Shown: positions 33,879 through 42,204 of the stretch, piece by piece | Numbering within the stretch: the first letter of the stretch is position 1 | Layout: every line of letters starts with the position of its first letter | Origin: Rhizobium mongolense USDA 1844 | GTDB lineage: Bacteria > Pseudomonadota > Alphaproteobacteria > Rhizobiales > Rhizobiaceae | Direction: 5' to 3' | Length of the DNA: 64,000 bases | NCBI RefSeq assembly: GCF_000419765.1 | Contig: NZ_ATTQ01000026.1 | Location: 1 to 64,000 of the forward strand | The notes under the pieces: generated by a model | What the model saw: only the letters and a program-made list of their open reading frames with translations | Told to the model about the DNA's origin: nothing | Databases searched by the model: none | Translations under genes and position numbers: made by a program

Positions 33879-36113
33879 ATGGAGCGCCGTCTAGCAGCAG
33901 TCCTGATTGCGGATGTCGTCGGCTACAGCCGAATGAGCGAGGTCGACGAAGAGGGAACGCGTGTCCGCTTCCACGCCGACCTGCACCAACTCTTCGAGCC
34001 GAAGATCGCCACGCATCACGGTCGCCTGGTAAAGACCATGGGCGACGGCGTGCTCGTCGAGTTCCACAGCGTGGTGGATGCCGTGCACTGCGCGGTGGAA
34101 CTTCAACGCGAGAAAGCCGAGCGCAACGCAGCACTGCCGCCCGAACAGAGGATGGTTTTCCGCATTGGCGTCAATCTCGGCGACATCATCGTCGAAGGCG
34201 AGGACATTCACGGCGACGGTGTCAATATCGCCCACCGCATGCAGGTGCTGGCGGAACCCGGTGGCATTGCAATATCCGGAACCACCTATGACCAGGTGAG
34301 ATCGAAGCTTACGGTCGGTTACCTTGCGCTGGGCGAGCGGATGGTCAAGAACATCGCCGAGCCTATCCGGGTCTATCGCGTGTTGCTTGACCCCGCAGTG
34401 GAACGCAGCACGATCGGCGCAACGAGTACCCCACGAGCCTGGGCTATTTTCGCAGCCGCCATGGGTATCGCTGTTTTTCTATTAGCGGCATTGGCGTGGT
34501 GGCAGCCTTGGCAGGCGGAGGATGATGCCTCCGTTGCTCTTGTCGACACCCGGCCGTCGCTCGTCGTGTTGCCTTTCGACAACCTCAGCGACGACAAGGA
34601 GCAAGGCTACCTTGCCGATGGCATCACCGAGGATTTGACAACGGAGCTGGCACGCATTCCCGGCCTGTTCGTCATTTCGCGCAATGCTGCATTCACCTTT
34701 AAAAACAGGGCCAGCCTACCATCAGAGGTTTCGACCCAATTGGGCGTTCGATACATCCTGGAGGGCAGCGTACGTCGTGCCGGGGCCGAGATGCGCATCA
34801 ATGCGAAACTCATAGACTCGACGACCAGTGGCAACGTGTGGGCGGAGCGGCTCGACGGGGCATGGAGTGACGTGTTCGACCTTCAGGACAAGATGGTTGG
34901 GGAGATCGCAACCGCCCTCAAGCTTCGCCTGGTCACGAGCCATCAAGTTGCATCGATTGCTGGTGGAACAAATAACCTTGCCGCATACGAGGCATATTTG
35001 CGCGGTCGCGAACTGGAACTGAGGGAAAGGCCGGAGGACTGGGTGGAAGCCGTAAAGTACTATGAGCGGGCTCTGGCGCTTGATCGCGCATTTGGCAATG
35101 CTGCGGCGGCACTCGCCTGGATGTATCGGGAAGCGCATTGGACCGAGGCACGGTCGAAAGTGTTGGGGCTTACGCAGGATGAAGCCCGCAGCAAGGCAGA
35201 CGCCTACTTCACGCAGGCCGCCAAGAATCCCTCTCCGGCGTATTACAGACTCCTCACAGCAAAGCTGAACCAGATGCAAAGGTCCGATGAGGCGATCGCC
35301 GCCGCGGAGCGGGCCATAGCCCTCGACGCGAGCGACCCTTCCAACTACGAGTGGCTGAGTATGGCCATGATTTTTAACGGCAGGGCCGAGGACGGTCTCG
35401 GCTATCTCGATGCCGCAACACGTGTGGACCCCGCTTGGTCACGCTGGCGCTACTTGCTTGCCGGACTCGCCTACTTCTCGATGGACCGCTTCGAGGAGGC
35501 TGTCGTCGCCTTCGAAAAGATTGCTCCGGAATCGAAGGAAACCTCCTATTGGGACTTTTGGTCCAATTATGAGGGCCTGATGTTGCTCATCTCCGCCTAT
35601 GGGCAACTGGATCGACACGCAGATGCTGCCGCCGCCCGTGAGAGGTTGAAGCCCTACCTGGCCCAAGCGCAGGAACCTGAATATACAGGGCTGATGGCTG
35701 CGGTCGAATTCCCGTTCAAGAATTACGTGGATCTCGAAAGGGTGCTCGCGGGCCTGCGCAAGGCAGGTGTGCCGGAACTGCCCGACGGCTTCAATCCGAA
35801 GCCGGAAGATCGCCTCGACGGCGACGCAATAAGGGCTCTGCTCTTCGGTCACGAAATCCAGGGGCGCAATATCGAGACAGGCGAGGCATATCGGCGGGTG
35901 ACGGCAGAAGACGGCACGACACTTATCACCGTCGGCGCATGGTCCGACCAGGGGCGCAGCACAATCGAGGGCGATATGCTCTGTTCCATCTACCCGACGC
36001 GGTGGCGTTTCTGCGGCGTCATTTCCCGCAATCCCGACGGCACCTCCGCCCAAAAAAACAAGTATCGGTTGATTCTTCAGTGGGACAGGTTCGAATTCTC
36101 GATGGTGAAGTGA
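33879..36113 (+). CDS. Class III adenylate/guanylate cyclase with TolB-like and TPR domains
   Basis: 744 residues. The N-terminal cyclase domain has metal-binding aspartates in LIADVVGYSRMSE and TMGDGVLVEF, and the transition-state residues in GVNIAHRM. A membrane helix follows (WAIFAAAMGIAVFLLAALAW, about residue 190). Next is a TolB-like periplasmic domain (PSLVVLPFDNLSDDKEQGYL; GVRYILEGSVRRAGAEMRIN), then several TPR repeats to the C terminus. Rhizobial genomes carry many such cyclases. The ATG at 33879 is the start of the MERRLAAVLIADVVGYSR family hallmark. It stands alone. Confidence 0.9.
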   Translation: MERRLAAVLIADVVGYSRMSEVDEEGTRVRFHADLHQLFEPKIATHHGRLVKTMGDGVLVEFHSVVDAVHCAVELQREKAERNAALPPEQRMVFRIGVNLGDIIVEGEDIHGDGVNIAHRMQVLAEPGGIAISGTTYDQVRSKLTVGYLALGERMVKNIAEPIRVYRVLLDPAVERSTIGATSTPRAWAIFAAAMGIAVFLLAALAWWQPWQAEDDASVALVDTRPSLVVLPFDNLSDDKEQGYLADGITEDLTTELARIPGLFVISRNAAFTFKNRASLPSEVSTQLGVRYILEGSVRRAGAEMRINAKLIDSTTSGNVWAERLDGAWSDVFDLQDKMVGEIATALKLRLVTSHQVASIAGGTNNLAAYEAYLRGRELELRERPEDWVEAVKYYERALALDRAFGNAAAALAWMYREAHWTEARSKVLGLTQDEARSKADAYFTQAAKNPSPAYYRLLTAKLNQMQRSDEAIAAAERAIALDASDPSNYEWLSMAMIFNGRAEDGLGYLDAATRVDPAWSRWRYLLAGLAYFSMDRFEEAVVAFEKIAPESKETSYWDFWSNYEGLMLLISAYGQLDRHADAAAARERLKPYLAQAQEPEYTGLMAAVEFPFKNYVDLERVLAGLRKAGVPELPDGFNPKPEDRLDGDAIRALLFGHEIQGRNIETGEAYRRVTAEDGTTLITVGAWSDQGRSTIEGDMLCSIYPTRWRFCGVISRNPDGTSAQKNKYRLILQWDRFEFSMVK

Positions 36114-36743
36114 GCTGCGGTCTGACTGAAGTACATGTCGGTGGCAGGTGCAGCCTAACTCCGCGAGATTGCGCTCCTATACGCCCGGTAATAGAGCTTG
36201 TGCACGACAATCGCGGAGAAGCCGACGGGTCGTTTGGCAATCATCAATCGCGCGGCCGTCGATCTTCCAACGACTTTGCTGAATGAGTGGCGGCGGATCC
36301 GGTTCATAGCCTTGATGGATGTGCAGCCTGCCGCGCCCAGACAGAGTTCGGCGATGGTGTCCTCGATATTGGCAAGCGCCTGCGCGCGACGATGGAGGTC
36401 GGTCTGTCCCGCGTGGTCGGAGCCTGGTGGAGCTTCCGCGCCCTGTTGAAACTTGGCGAGACCCTTGGCTGAGACTGGGATTGGTCAGCGCGGGGTTCCC
36501 GCCGGTTGCCGCGCCAGGCTGGCATCGAGCGAATACGTCCCTGTGGTCGGGTGGCGAGGCGGCGCAGCGATGCCGCCGTGAGGCACTGAAATCTGGCGAT
36601 GAGGCATGCCAGGCTCGCCTGTGAGCGAGGATGGACGACGAGGCGTTGATCCGGACGGTGCCGTGTATCATGGGCGCGGGCGGTCTGCAGCCGGGACAAA
36701 TTGGATGGCCACAGATGGACGTCTCGCCCATCGGCCGCATCGA
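36114..36743. other. Intergenic stretch without a recognisable gene
   Basis: Frames on both strands give Arg/Pro/Ser-rich translations typical of out-of-frame GC-rich DNA. No family motif was seen. Confidence 0.45.
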
Positions 36744-36880
36744 GGACCATTCCCGTTTGTTATGCCGCCTTTTAAGGGGCCGGCCGCCATCAGCGTCAAC
36801 CCGCAAGGGGTTCCCCTGCGCTTGCGCTCCGGTGACGCCTGCGGCTCGGCCCCTTCTTCGGGCGCCATCGGGAATGGTCC
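36744..36880 (+). ncRNA. Structured RNA leader upstream of the DUF736 gene (candidate)
   Basis: Three perfect nested stems: GGACCATTCCCG (36744-36755) with CGGGAATGGTCC (36869-36880); AAGGGGCCG (36774-36782) with CGGCCCCTT (36847-36855); and an apical hairpin AGGGG/CCCCT (36806-36810, 36813-36817) extended by CGC/GCG. The structure ends 25 bases before the DUF736 start codon. It may be a cis-acting regulatory RNA or a processed small RNA. No known riboswitch was recognised. Confidence 0.5.
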
Positions 36881-36904
36881 CGAGCAACCGAAGGAGACAA
36901 TACC

Positions 36905-37228
36905 ATGGCCACCACGATCGCAACCCTGACGCAGAAGACCGACGGCACCCTCGAAGGCGTCTTCGCCACCATCCGGGTCAATGCCCCGATCGCCATCATC
37001 CCGAACGCCAACAAGGCGAGCGAGGAAGCCCCGGACTACCGCGTCATCCATCGCAAGACCGGCTTTGAAATCGGCGCCGCGTGGGCCCGCATCGCCCGCC
37101 AGACCGGCGAGGAATACCTCTCCGTCAAGCTGGAAGCACCGGAAATCGGCGTGATCTTCGGCAATCTCGCACCCGCTCCCGGCGGCGAACCGAACCGCAA
37201 GGTCATCCTCTGGAACAATCCGGCCTGA
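36905..37228 (+). CDS. DUF736 plasmid protein
   Basis: 107 residues: TIATLTQKTDGTLEGVFATI, then VIHRKTGFEIGAAWARIARQ and LEAPEIGVIFGNLAP. This small beta-rich family is nearly ubiquitous on alpha-proteobacterial conjugative plasmids; its role is unknown. AAGGAG precedes the ATG by nine bases. It is preceded by a strongly structured leader and followed by a broken antitoxin gene. Confidence 0.9.
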   Translation: MATTIATLTQKTDGTLEGVFATIRVNAPIAIIPNANKASEEAPDYRVIHRKTGFEIGAAWARIARQTGEEYLSVKLEAPEIGVIFGNLAPAPGGEPNRKVILWNNPA

Positions 37229-37313
37229 TCCGGAATGCCGGCCCTGGCAACGGGGCCGGCCCCACCAATAAAGACACTATAATCGCCGGCACCACATACC
37301 TATGGAGACCAGC

Positions 37314-37570
37314 ATGCCCCGCACAGGTGGTTCCTATTCGACAAGCGATCTTTCCCGGAAATCTGGCGATATCATCGCCGAGGCATTGCGCCATGCAGTC
37401 ACGATCACCCAACGCAACAAGCCGCGCCTCGTGCTTCTCATTTCGAACGCCTGATGCGGCAATCCGATGCCCGTTCAGTCGGCATGCTTGAAACCATGCC
37501 GCACGAGTTGCTCGACGAATTCGAGGCTGCGGTCGACGCCTATGCGGAGACCGACGAGGCCAGCCGATGA
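37314..37570 (+). pseudogene. Frameshifted Phd/YefM-type antitoxin
   Basis: The frame begins GGSYSTSDLSRKSGDIIAEA, then VTITQRNKPRLVLL and stops in SNA (TGA near 37453). The homology continues in another frame as FERLMRQSDARSVGMLETMP, then EFEAAVDAYAETDEASR to the stop at 37568-37570. A small deletion in the codons after LVLL (about 37438-37445) explains the break. The stop overlaps the next frame's ATG as in intact modules. Confidence 0.7.
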
Positions 37571-37984
37571 GCAGCTATGACGACATACAGACCGCGACGG
37601 TCATCCGCTATCCCTATTCTGGGGTAGAGAGGCCGGCAAGGATCGGCCGGTTGCCGTTGGCGTGAGGCTCCCCCGTTCTGATGGCGATCTAGTACTGTTT
37701 TTCCGATCACCACGAAGCAGCCGGAGAAGGCTCGATTCGCCGCGGAAATCCCCGCCATTGAGAAAGGGCGGGCAGGCCTCAATGCAGATTTGCGGCTCTG
37801 GATCATCCTAGATGAATTCAACAGCGATGTCCTCGGCCGCTCCTTTTACCTGGAGCCCGAACCACCCATTGGGCGGTTCAGCAAAGCCTTTTTCCTTCCC
37901 CTTCTCCGCGAGTTCATCGCGCGACACAAGTCGTTACCGAGGTCAGCCGGTCCAGATAATGCCCGGAAATTTGCCCCCGCTTGA
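37567..37984 (+). pseudogene. PemK-like toxin with two frameshifts
   Basis: Readable as three blocks: DDIQTATVIRYPY; WGREAGKDRPVAVGVRLPRS, then DGDLVLFF; and ITTKQPEKARFAAEIPAIEK, then LRLWIILDEFNSDVLGRSFY and GRFSKAFFLPLLREFIARH. One base is missing near 37620 and one near 37705. The GKDRPVAV and DGDLVLF patterns fit PemK/MazF-like plasmid toxins. The last codons run into the palindrome at 37982-38026. Confidence 0.65.
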
Positions 37985-38026
37985 ACTGATCCCCGAAGTT
38001 GGTGTCCAACCTTCGGGGTCAGTTCA
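37982..38026. repeat. Near-perfect 45-bp palindrome resembling joined IS3-type ends
   Basis: TGAACTGATCCCCGAAGTTGG, TGT, then its imperfect complement ending CAGTTCA (one mismatch, one bulge). Both outer tips read TGAACTGA inward. This TG...CA end with CCCCGAAG-TTGG resembles terminal repeats of IS3-family elements, so it looks like the two ends of an element with the transposase deleted. The IS link is from memory. Confidence 0.5.
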
Positions 38027-38061
38027 CAACGGGGCGGGGCGGGACTCACCCTCGGCCTGGA

Positions 38062-38119
38062 GGACCCCGGCGTGCGGATGAACTCTTAGGAGTACGGTCG
38101 CGACCCCTGGTCGGGGTCC
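38062..38119 (+). promoter_or_regulatory. Leader with mutually exclusive hairpins upstream of the 57-residue gene
   Basis: CGGGGTCC (38112-38119) can pair either with GGACCCCG (38062-38069) or, through GGGGTC (38113-38118), with the nearer GACCCC (38102-38107). The two pairings exclude each other, as in a switching leader. The rest of 38027-38331 is GC-rich and gene-free. Confidence 0.4.
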
Positions 38120-38331
38120 CGGGTTCTCTTCTTTCTGCCCTCCCATTCTACGGCTGCTCAGCCCGCGTCAAGGACGAGCGTAGGCCCCCGGTTTTATCTC
38201 CGCTCCGGTTCCCTGCGCTCCGACAAAGCCGGCACCCCACTCGCCGGCCCCGCCGGTCGCGTTCCGCGATCCCTGACACGCGCTTCGTGCGCACGTGGTC
38301 CCGTTGACGTCATCAAAAGGAGACGATCAAC

Positions 38332-38505
38332 ATGACCACTATCGATCAAGTCAACGAACTGCGTGCCGAACTTCGGAGCTGCTACTTCACCAAGGAAGAA
38401 CGGGCCAAGGCTGAAGCCGAACTCGCCGCCCTGATTGCACAGGCGCGGGCCGGGGACGAGCAGTTCGAACGCGAGATCGAAATAATTCTCGCTAACCTCG
38501 AATGA
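38332..38505 (+). CDS. Small helical plasmid protein (57 residues)
   Basis: 57 codons: TTIDQVNELRAELRSCYFTK, then EERAKAEAELAALIAQARAG and FEREIEIILANLE. It is predicted almost wholly alpha-helical and amphipathic, with possible coiled-coil character. AAAAGGAGACGATCAAC provides a strong ribosome-binding site. It has the look of the small conserved proteins that accompany DUF736 on rhizobial plasmids. Function unknown. Confidence 0.65.
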   Translation: MTTIDQVNELRAELRSCYFTKEERAKAEAELAALIAQARAGDEQFEREIEIILANLE

Positions 38506-38700
38506 CGTCAGTGAAGACGAGGGACAGTGAACCTCGGGGAACCTCTCCTCGGCGCTGGCTGCGCAGCGCGGCCGACGTGCTGGCCGTCAATGCTCCTATC
38601 GCCAATGACTTGCCGTGGCGACGTCGGCGAGGATTTTCTCCGATAACTGAAGAAACAGTGCCAACCGGGTTAGTCAGCTGAAATCTCCCGCGCTTGAAAA

Positions 38701-38744
38701 ATGTAGATAAACTGATATACATTAATAGTTTATTCCAGCTACAT
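38701..38744. promoter_or_regulatory. Extended dyad upstream of vapBC (probable VapB operator)
   Basis: ATGTAG and ATAAACT on the left are matched by AGTTTAT and CTACAT on the right, around an AT-rich 13-base centre. It ends nine bases before the vapB ATG. VapBC complexes normally bind such dyads to repress their own operon. Confidence 0.6.
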
Positions 38745-38753
38745 GTGAGCGCC

Positions 38754-38999
38754 ATGCCGATCAATGTCAACAATCCGGACGCCGATGCGCTCACGCGCAA
38801 GTTCGCACAAATGGCAGGGGTTACGATCACAGAAGCGATCGTCATCGCCATGAAGGAAGCGATAGAGCGCCGGCGCAATACCGAAACGCCGCTGCAGACC
38901 GCGAGACGGCTGCGGGAGAAGCACCGGATCGCCATCAATGACGGAACGAGGAAACCGCTTCCACGCGAGGCCTTCGATGAGATGTGGGACGAAGGCTGA
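38754..38999 (+). CDS. vapB: VapB-type antitoxin (Rv0623-like)
   Basis: 81 residues: NVNNPDADALTRKFAQMAGV, then TITEAIVIAMKEAIERRR is a ribbon-helix-helix-like start, and TARRLREKHRIAINDGTRKP followed by FDEMWDEG is the toxin-binding tail. It matches the PSK/Rv0623-type VapB family. The ATG at 38754 overlaps no upstream gene. The stop overlaps the vapC ATG by one base. Confidence 0.88.
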   Translation: MPINVNNPDADALTRKFAQMAGVTITEAIVIAMKEAIERRRNTETPLQTARRLREKHRIAINDGTRKPLPREAFDEMWDEG

Positions 39000-39403
39000 T
39001 GTTTATCGATGCCTGCGCGATCATCGCCCTTCTATCGGAGGAACCGGAGGCGGAGCGGGTCTCAGAAGCGATCGCTTCGACGAAAGGCCCGATGACATCG
39101 CCGATCGCCGTGCTGGAAGCTGCTCTGGGGCTTGCCCGTCCGGACAAGTTCAACATTTCGGTTCAAGCCGTAGAGCCACTGCTGCTCGAATTTCTCGACG
39201 AGCGAGGGGTCGAAATTCGCGAGCTGCCGCCGGCGATGGAGACGACCCGGCTTGCATTGTCGGCGGCGCACCGTTACCGCTCAGGACGCCATGGTCTCAA
39301 TCTCGGTGATTGTCTCCATTACGCTTGCGCCAAATATTATGACGTGCCGGTCCTGGCGACAGATGACGAATTTCGGCAGACCGACGTCGAAACGGTCCCA
39401 TGA
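38999..39403 (+). CDS. vapC: VapC-type PIN ribonuclease toxin
   Basis: 134 residues, full length. Acidic active-site residues are in MFIDACAIIALLSEEPEAER (first Asp and Glu), GLNLGDCLHYACAK and VPVLATDDEF. VapC toxins cleave initiator tRNA or rRNA. This is the only complete vapBC pair among several relics nearby, and with the Xre-RES pair it probably provides plasmid maintenance. Confidence 0.88.
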   Translation: MFIDACAIIALLSEEPEAERVSEAIASTKGPMTSPIAVLEAALGLARPDKFNISVQAVEPLLLEFLDERGVEIRELPPAMETTRLALSAAHRYRSGRHGLNLGDCLHYACAKYYDVPVLATDDEFRQTDVETVP

Positions 39404-39611
39404 CAAGCCTTCGCGATCTCCAGGTAACTGGTTCCATCGAGCCAGCCTACTTCGAGCCCGGCACGTCTCTGAAGCTCAGGCGTCCGAAGACGCTTGGCGG
39501 TTTTGAGTATCGCAAAGCGGCAGAAGAGCGGCAAGAGCACCGGAACCTGACAGTCAGAGATAAAATGCACCGAAATACGGTCTTGACCATTCGTCGATAT
39601 CGCGTACCCGG

Positions 39612-41531
39612 TCAGAGGCTTGTTTTGACGAAACGGTTAGCCTTGGCCGCCTCATTCATGTCCTTGCGCCGAAAATAGATCGCTCGCCCGCAGCGGATCG
39701 GACTTTGGCCTTGGACGATAACGATCTGTTCGTCCTTTCGCATCGACTGAGTGATCTCGTGCGGCATGATCAGCGGCCTTCGCTGAAAATTCACGCTCTC
39801 CGATTGGCGAGATCCCGTGGTAGAGCTGCTCCAGCCGACATTGCGCGACCGGCCCTTTACCTCGACGGTCATTTCCCCGCATTGGGCCGAGACGCTACGA
39901 GCCGTGTCGAGTGCCTTGACTGCGGCATAGGAGGCAAACGCGCAACCGTCGATCCATGAGGTCGCTCCGTCCTTGCCGAAGTGTCGTTCCAACTGTCCAA
40001 CCGATTGGTACATGAGCATCAGCGAGATTCCGTATTTGCGGCCACGGTCGCGCGCTTATTCCAGCACGCGCATGTAGCCGAGGAGGTCAACCTCATCGAG
40101 CATGAACAATGTGCGGCGGTCGAATGCGCCATCTGCCTGCACCATGGCCTTGATCAGCGAGCCGATGATCACCCTTCCGATGCCAGGATACGAGCGCAGT
40201 ATGGCGGCTGGGACGTTGAGGAACACGTCCTTTTTGCCAGAGACGATATCGCGGGATCTGAAGGCGTTGCCGCAGACGAGACCGGCGTAACTGGCGAGCG
40301 ACAGCCACTGCGTATCCTTCGAGGCCGTCGAGTAGACGCCGGAAAACGTCTGCTCCGTCATGTTGGTGAAAACGCCGAGGGTTTCGCGGATGAAGTCGGA
40401 TTGCGAATTCTCCTGAACGTCGCGCAGCATGGCGAGCACCGATGGCTCCGGCTCGGAAACGATCTGGCGCAAACTGCGCAGGGTTCGCCTTCCGGCATAT
40501 TCTGGCGAGAGCATTACATGCGCAAGCAAGCCGGTCAGCAGATTGTGCGCCTGGTTCTGGAAGTAGGCGCCACTTGACGATTCGAAACGTGCGCTTTCCG
40601 ACAACAGCATATGTGCGATGCCGACGATGTCCTCTTCCTTGCGGGTCGACGTTTCAATGCCGTCGAGGACGTCGAAGCCGGTTGCCGGATCGGCAGGATC
40701 GAGCACCATCACGTCACGGCCGAGAACACGCCTGCGGTATTCGACTACCATCGGCGCAACCTCTGTCGACGGGTCGAGGCAGATGAGCGGACCGGAATAT
40801 CGAAGCGCCGTCGGCACGACATTGCTGGTTGTCTTGAACCCGCCGGAACCGGCAAAGAACAACATATGCGTGGAGTCAAAATCCTGCTGATAGGTCAGGA
40901 GCGGCGCCCTGCCGCCTTGTCCCCACGTCGAACGATCGTTCGGGTCGAAGGAAAGCTTATGCACGAGTTCGCGATCGACGCGATAGCGCTCGCCGACGAC
41001 AATTTCGCCGTCAGGCGGGAAAAGTCTTGCGGCCGCACGCATCGAGAGCCAGTCGGCGTCGCCGAAGGCTCCACCCTTGGCGCGTTTAACCGGATCGGCG
41101 ACGACGACGGAGATGCGCGCTGACACCGCAACGATCAGAAAGCCGAGAAACGATCCAGCCACGGCGAAAAGGTCGAGATAAGAAAGCGCCTTATCCCAGG
41201 CGATGATCCCGCGCTCAACGGAGGGAGCAAGACGTCCATATTCCCGCAAGGCGTAGAAGCTGGTAACGACGACAAAGCCGAGAAGGCTTGCGATCGCGAT
41301 CGGCCGGCGTCGATGCAACGGCAAGGGCCAGACCGTCAGAAGTCCTGCGAGCGGCCCGAGCAAAAGTGCCGGCACGGGTGTCGACCGCAGGAACCAGTAC
41401 TGCGTCTTTCCCGACATGCCGGCTGCCAATCCTGGCCATCGCCAGCCGGTCACGTAGACGGCAAAGGCGGTAACGGCGAGAGGGACGAGAACAAGCAGAA
41501 GGCTCGGATGCAGTCGATGCTTCAATGCCAT
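39612..41531 (-). pseudogene. traG: traG coupling protein gene with one in-frame stop
   Basis: A VirD4/TraG-type coupling ATPase of 639 codons in a single frame, interrupted only by TAA at 40056-40058. N-terminal membrane helices (LLLVLVPLAVTAFAVYVTGW and others) precede Walker A (FFAGSGGFKTTSNVV) and Walker B (RTLFMLDEVDLLGYM). The stop lies six codons after the Walker B acidic residues (MRVLE, stop, ARDRGRKYGISLMLMYQSVG). The remaining 148 codons show no shift. The product would lose its last part, including the QSVGQL motif region. It is the third gene of traCDG, ten bases into traD. A recent nonsense mutation, a read error or readthrough are all possible. Confidence 0.85.
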
Positions 41532-41818
41532 TCCGCTTTCTCCTGAACAGTATCCAGCGAAGGGCCTTCAATGAACGCCGCTTTGCCGATGTCGCGCAGC
41601 CGGTGGTGTTCCGAAGAGCCCGGAGCGATCCGGGGCAGTTCGAGCAGACCGCCGAGCAGGAACGTCCGGTCGGCCTTCGATAGTCTGGCTTTGACGACGA
41701 TGCCGCCGAGTAGAAATTTCTGCCGCGCCTCGCGCTTGCGCTCAGCCGTCATGTGAAACCGCCGCCGGCGCTCCAGGCGCGCTATCTGCTGATCGACCTG
41801 CTTGAGAGGATGGGCCAC
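41522..41818 (-). CDS. traD: TraD-type conjugation protein
   Basis: About 98 residues beginning MAHPLKQVDQQIARLERRRR (GTG at 41818), then TAERKREARQKFLLGGIVVK, ADRTFLLGGLLELPRI. The motif KFLLGGIVVKA is characteristic of the rhizobial and Ti TraD, a small accessory of the relaxosome. It overlaps traC by 77 bases and traG by ten, so the three are translated together. Confidence 0.85.
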   Translation of the reverse strand: MAHPLKQVDQQIARLERRRRFHMTAERKREARQKFLLGGIVVKARLSKADRTFLLGGLLELPRIAPGSSEHHRLRDIGKAAFIEGPSLDTVQEKAEWH

Positions 41819-42029
41819 TAGCCGTCTTCCTCTCCTCTTTGCGAAATCGCGCAGCGATCTCGGCGACGATCCGATCGAGCTCTTCGTCGGGTAATTCCAT
41901 CTCCGCCAGACCCGCCTTTGTCGCGGCGCGAGCAAAACGTTCGGCAGATTTTACTATCAAAAGTCTTCTGCGCTCCTTCAGCTTCTCGATCTGCGCATCC
42001 AACTCGGAAATCGATGTTTTTGTGGACAT
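41742..42029 (-). CDS. traC: TraC-type conjugation protein
   Basis: 95 residues: TSISELDAQIEKLKERRRLL followed by MELPDEELDRIVAEIAARFR. It is a short coiled-coil protein, the first gene of the leftward traCDG operon, and in Ti-type systems part of the relaxosome at oriT. GGAG precedes the ATG by nine bases. The promoter-like element at 42071-42098 is 42 bases upstream. Confidence 0.88.
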   Translation of the reverse strand: MSTKTSISELDAQIEKLKERRRLLIVKSAERFARAATKAGLAEMELPDEELDRIVAEIAARFRKEERKTASGPSSQAGRSADSAPGAPAAVSHDG

Positions 42030-42070
42030 TGACGATGCTCCATTGTGCTAGGTCACTATGATGCCCGCAT

Positions 42071-42098
42071 TTATACACACTAGAACAAGATAGTTAAA
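42071..42098 (-). promoter_or_regulatory. Promoter/operator element of traCDG, shared with virB
   Basis: Read on the minus strand: TTTAACT, 14 bases, TGTATAA, identical in both 7-mers and in spacing to 10757-10784. As a promoter, TTAACT and TATAAA are 16 bases apart and point at traC. The 14-base interior differs, so the identity is not due to a copied block. Confidence 0.65.
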
Positions 42099-42204
42099 TG
42101 GGTTTAGCTTGCGCAGAACCCAAGAATCTGGAGCGGAGTTCTCGCCGGTGACCGAGTTCCGCAAAAGCGGCATCGGCCCAGTCGGGCCGAGCCGATCGGT
42201 TTGA

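Noticed and set aside
36177..36923. 248-codon minus-strand frame
   Set aside because: Arg/Pro/Ser-rich composition and overlap with the structured leader indicate an out-of-frame artefact of GC-rich DNA.
39418..39560. Possible sugar-nucleotidyltransferase C-terminal fragment on the minus strand
   Set aside because: The faint resemblance (RAGLEVGWLDGTSYLEIAKA) is too short to support a call.
39400..39678. 92-codon rightward frame after vapC
   Set aside because: No motif. It runs into the 3' end of traG on the other strand and lacks a convincing ribosome-binding site of its own.
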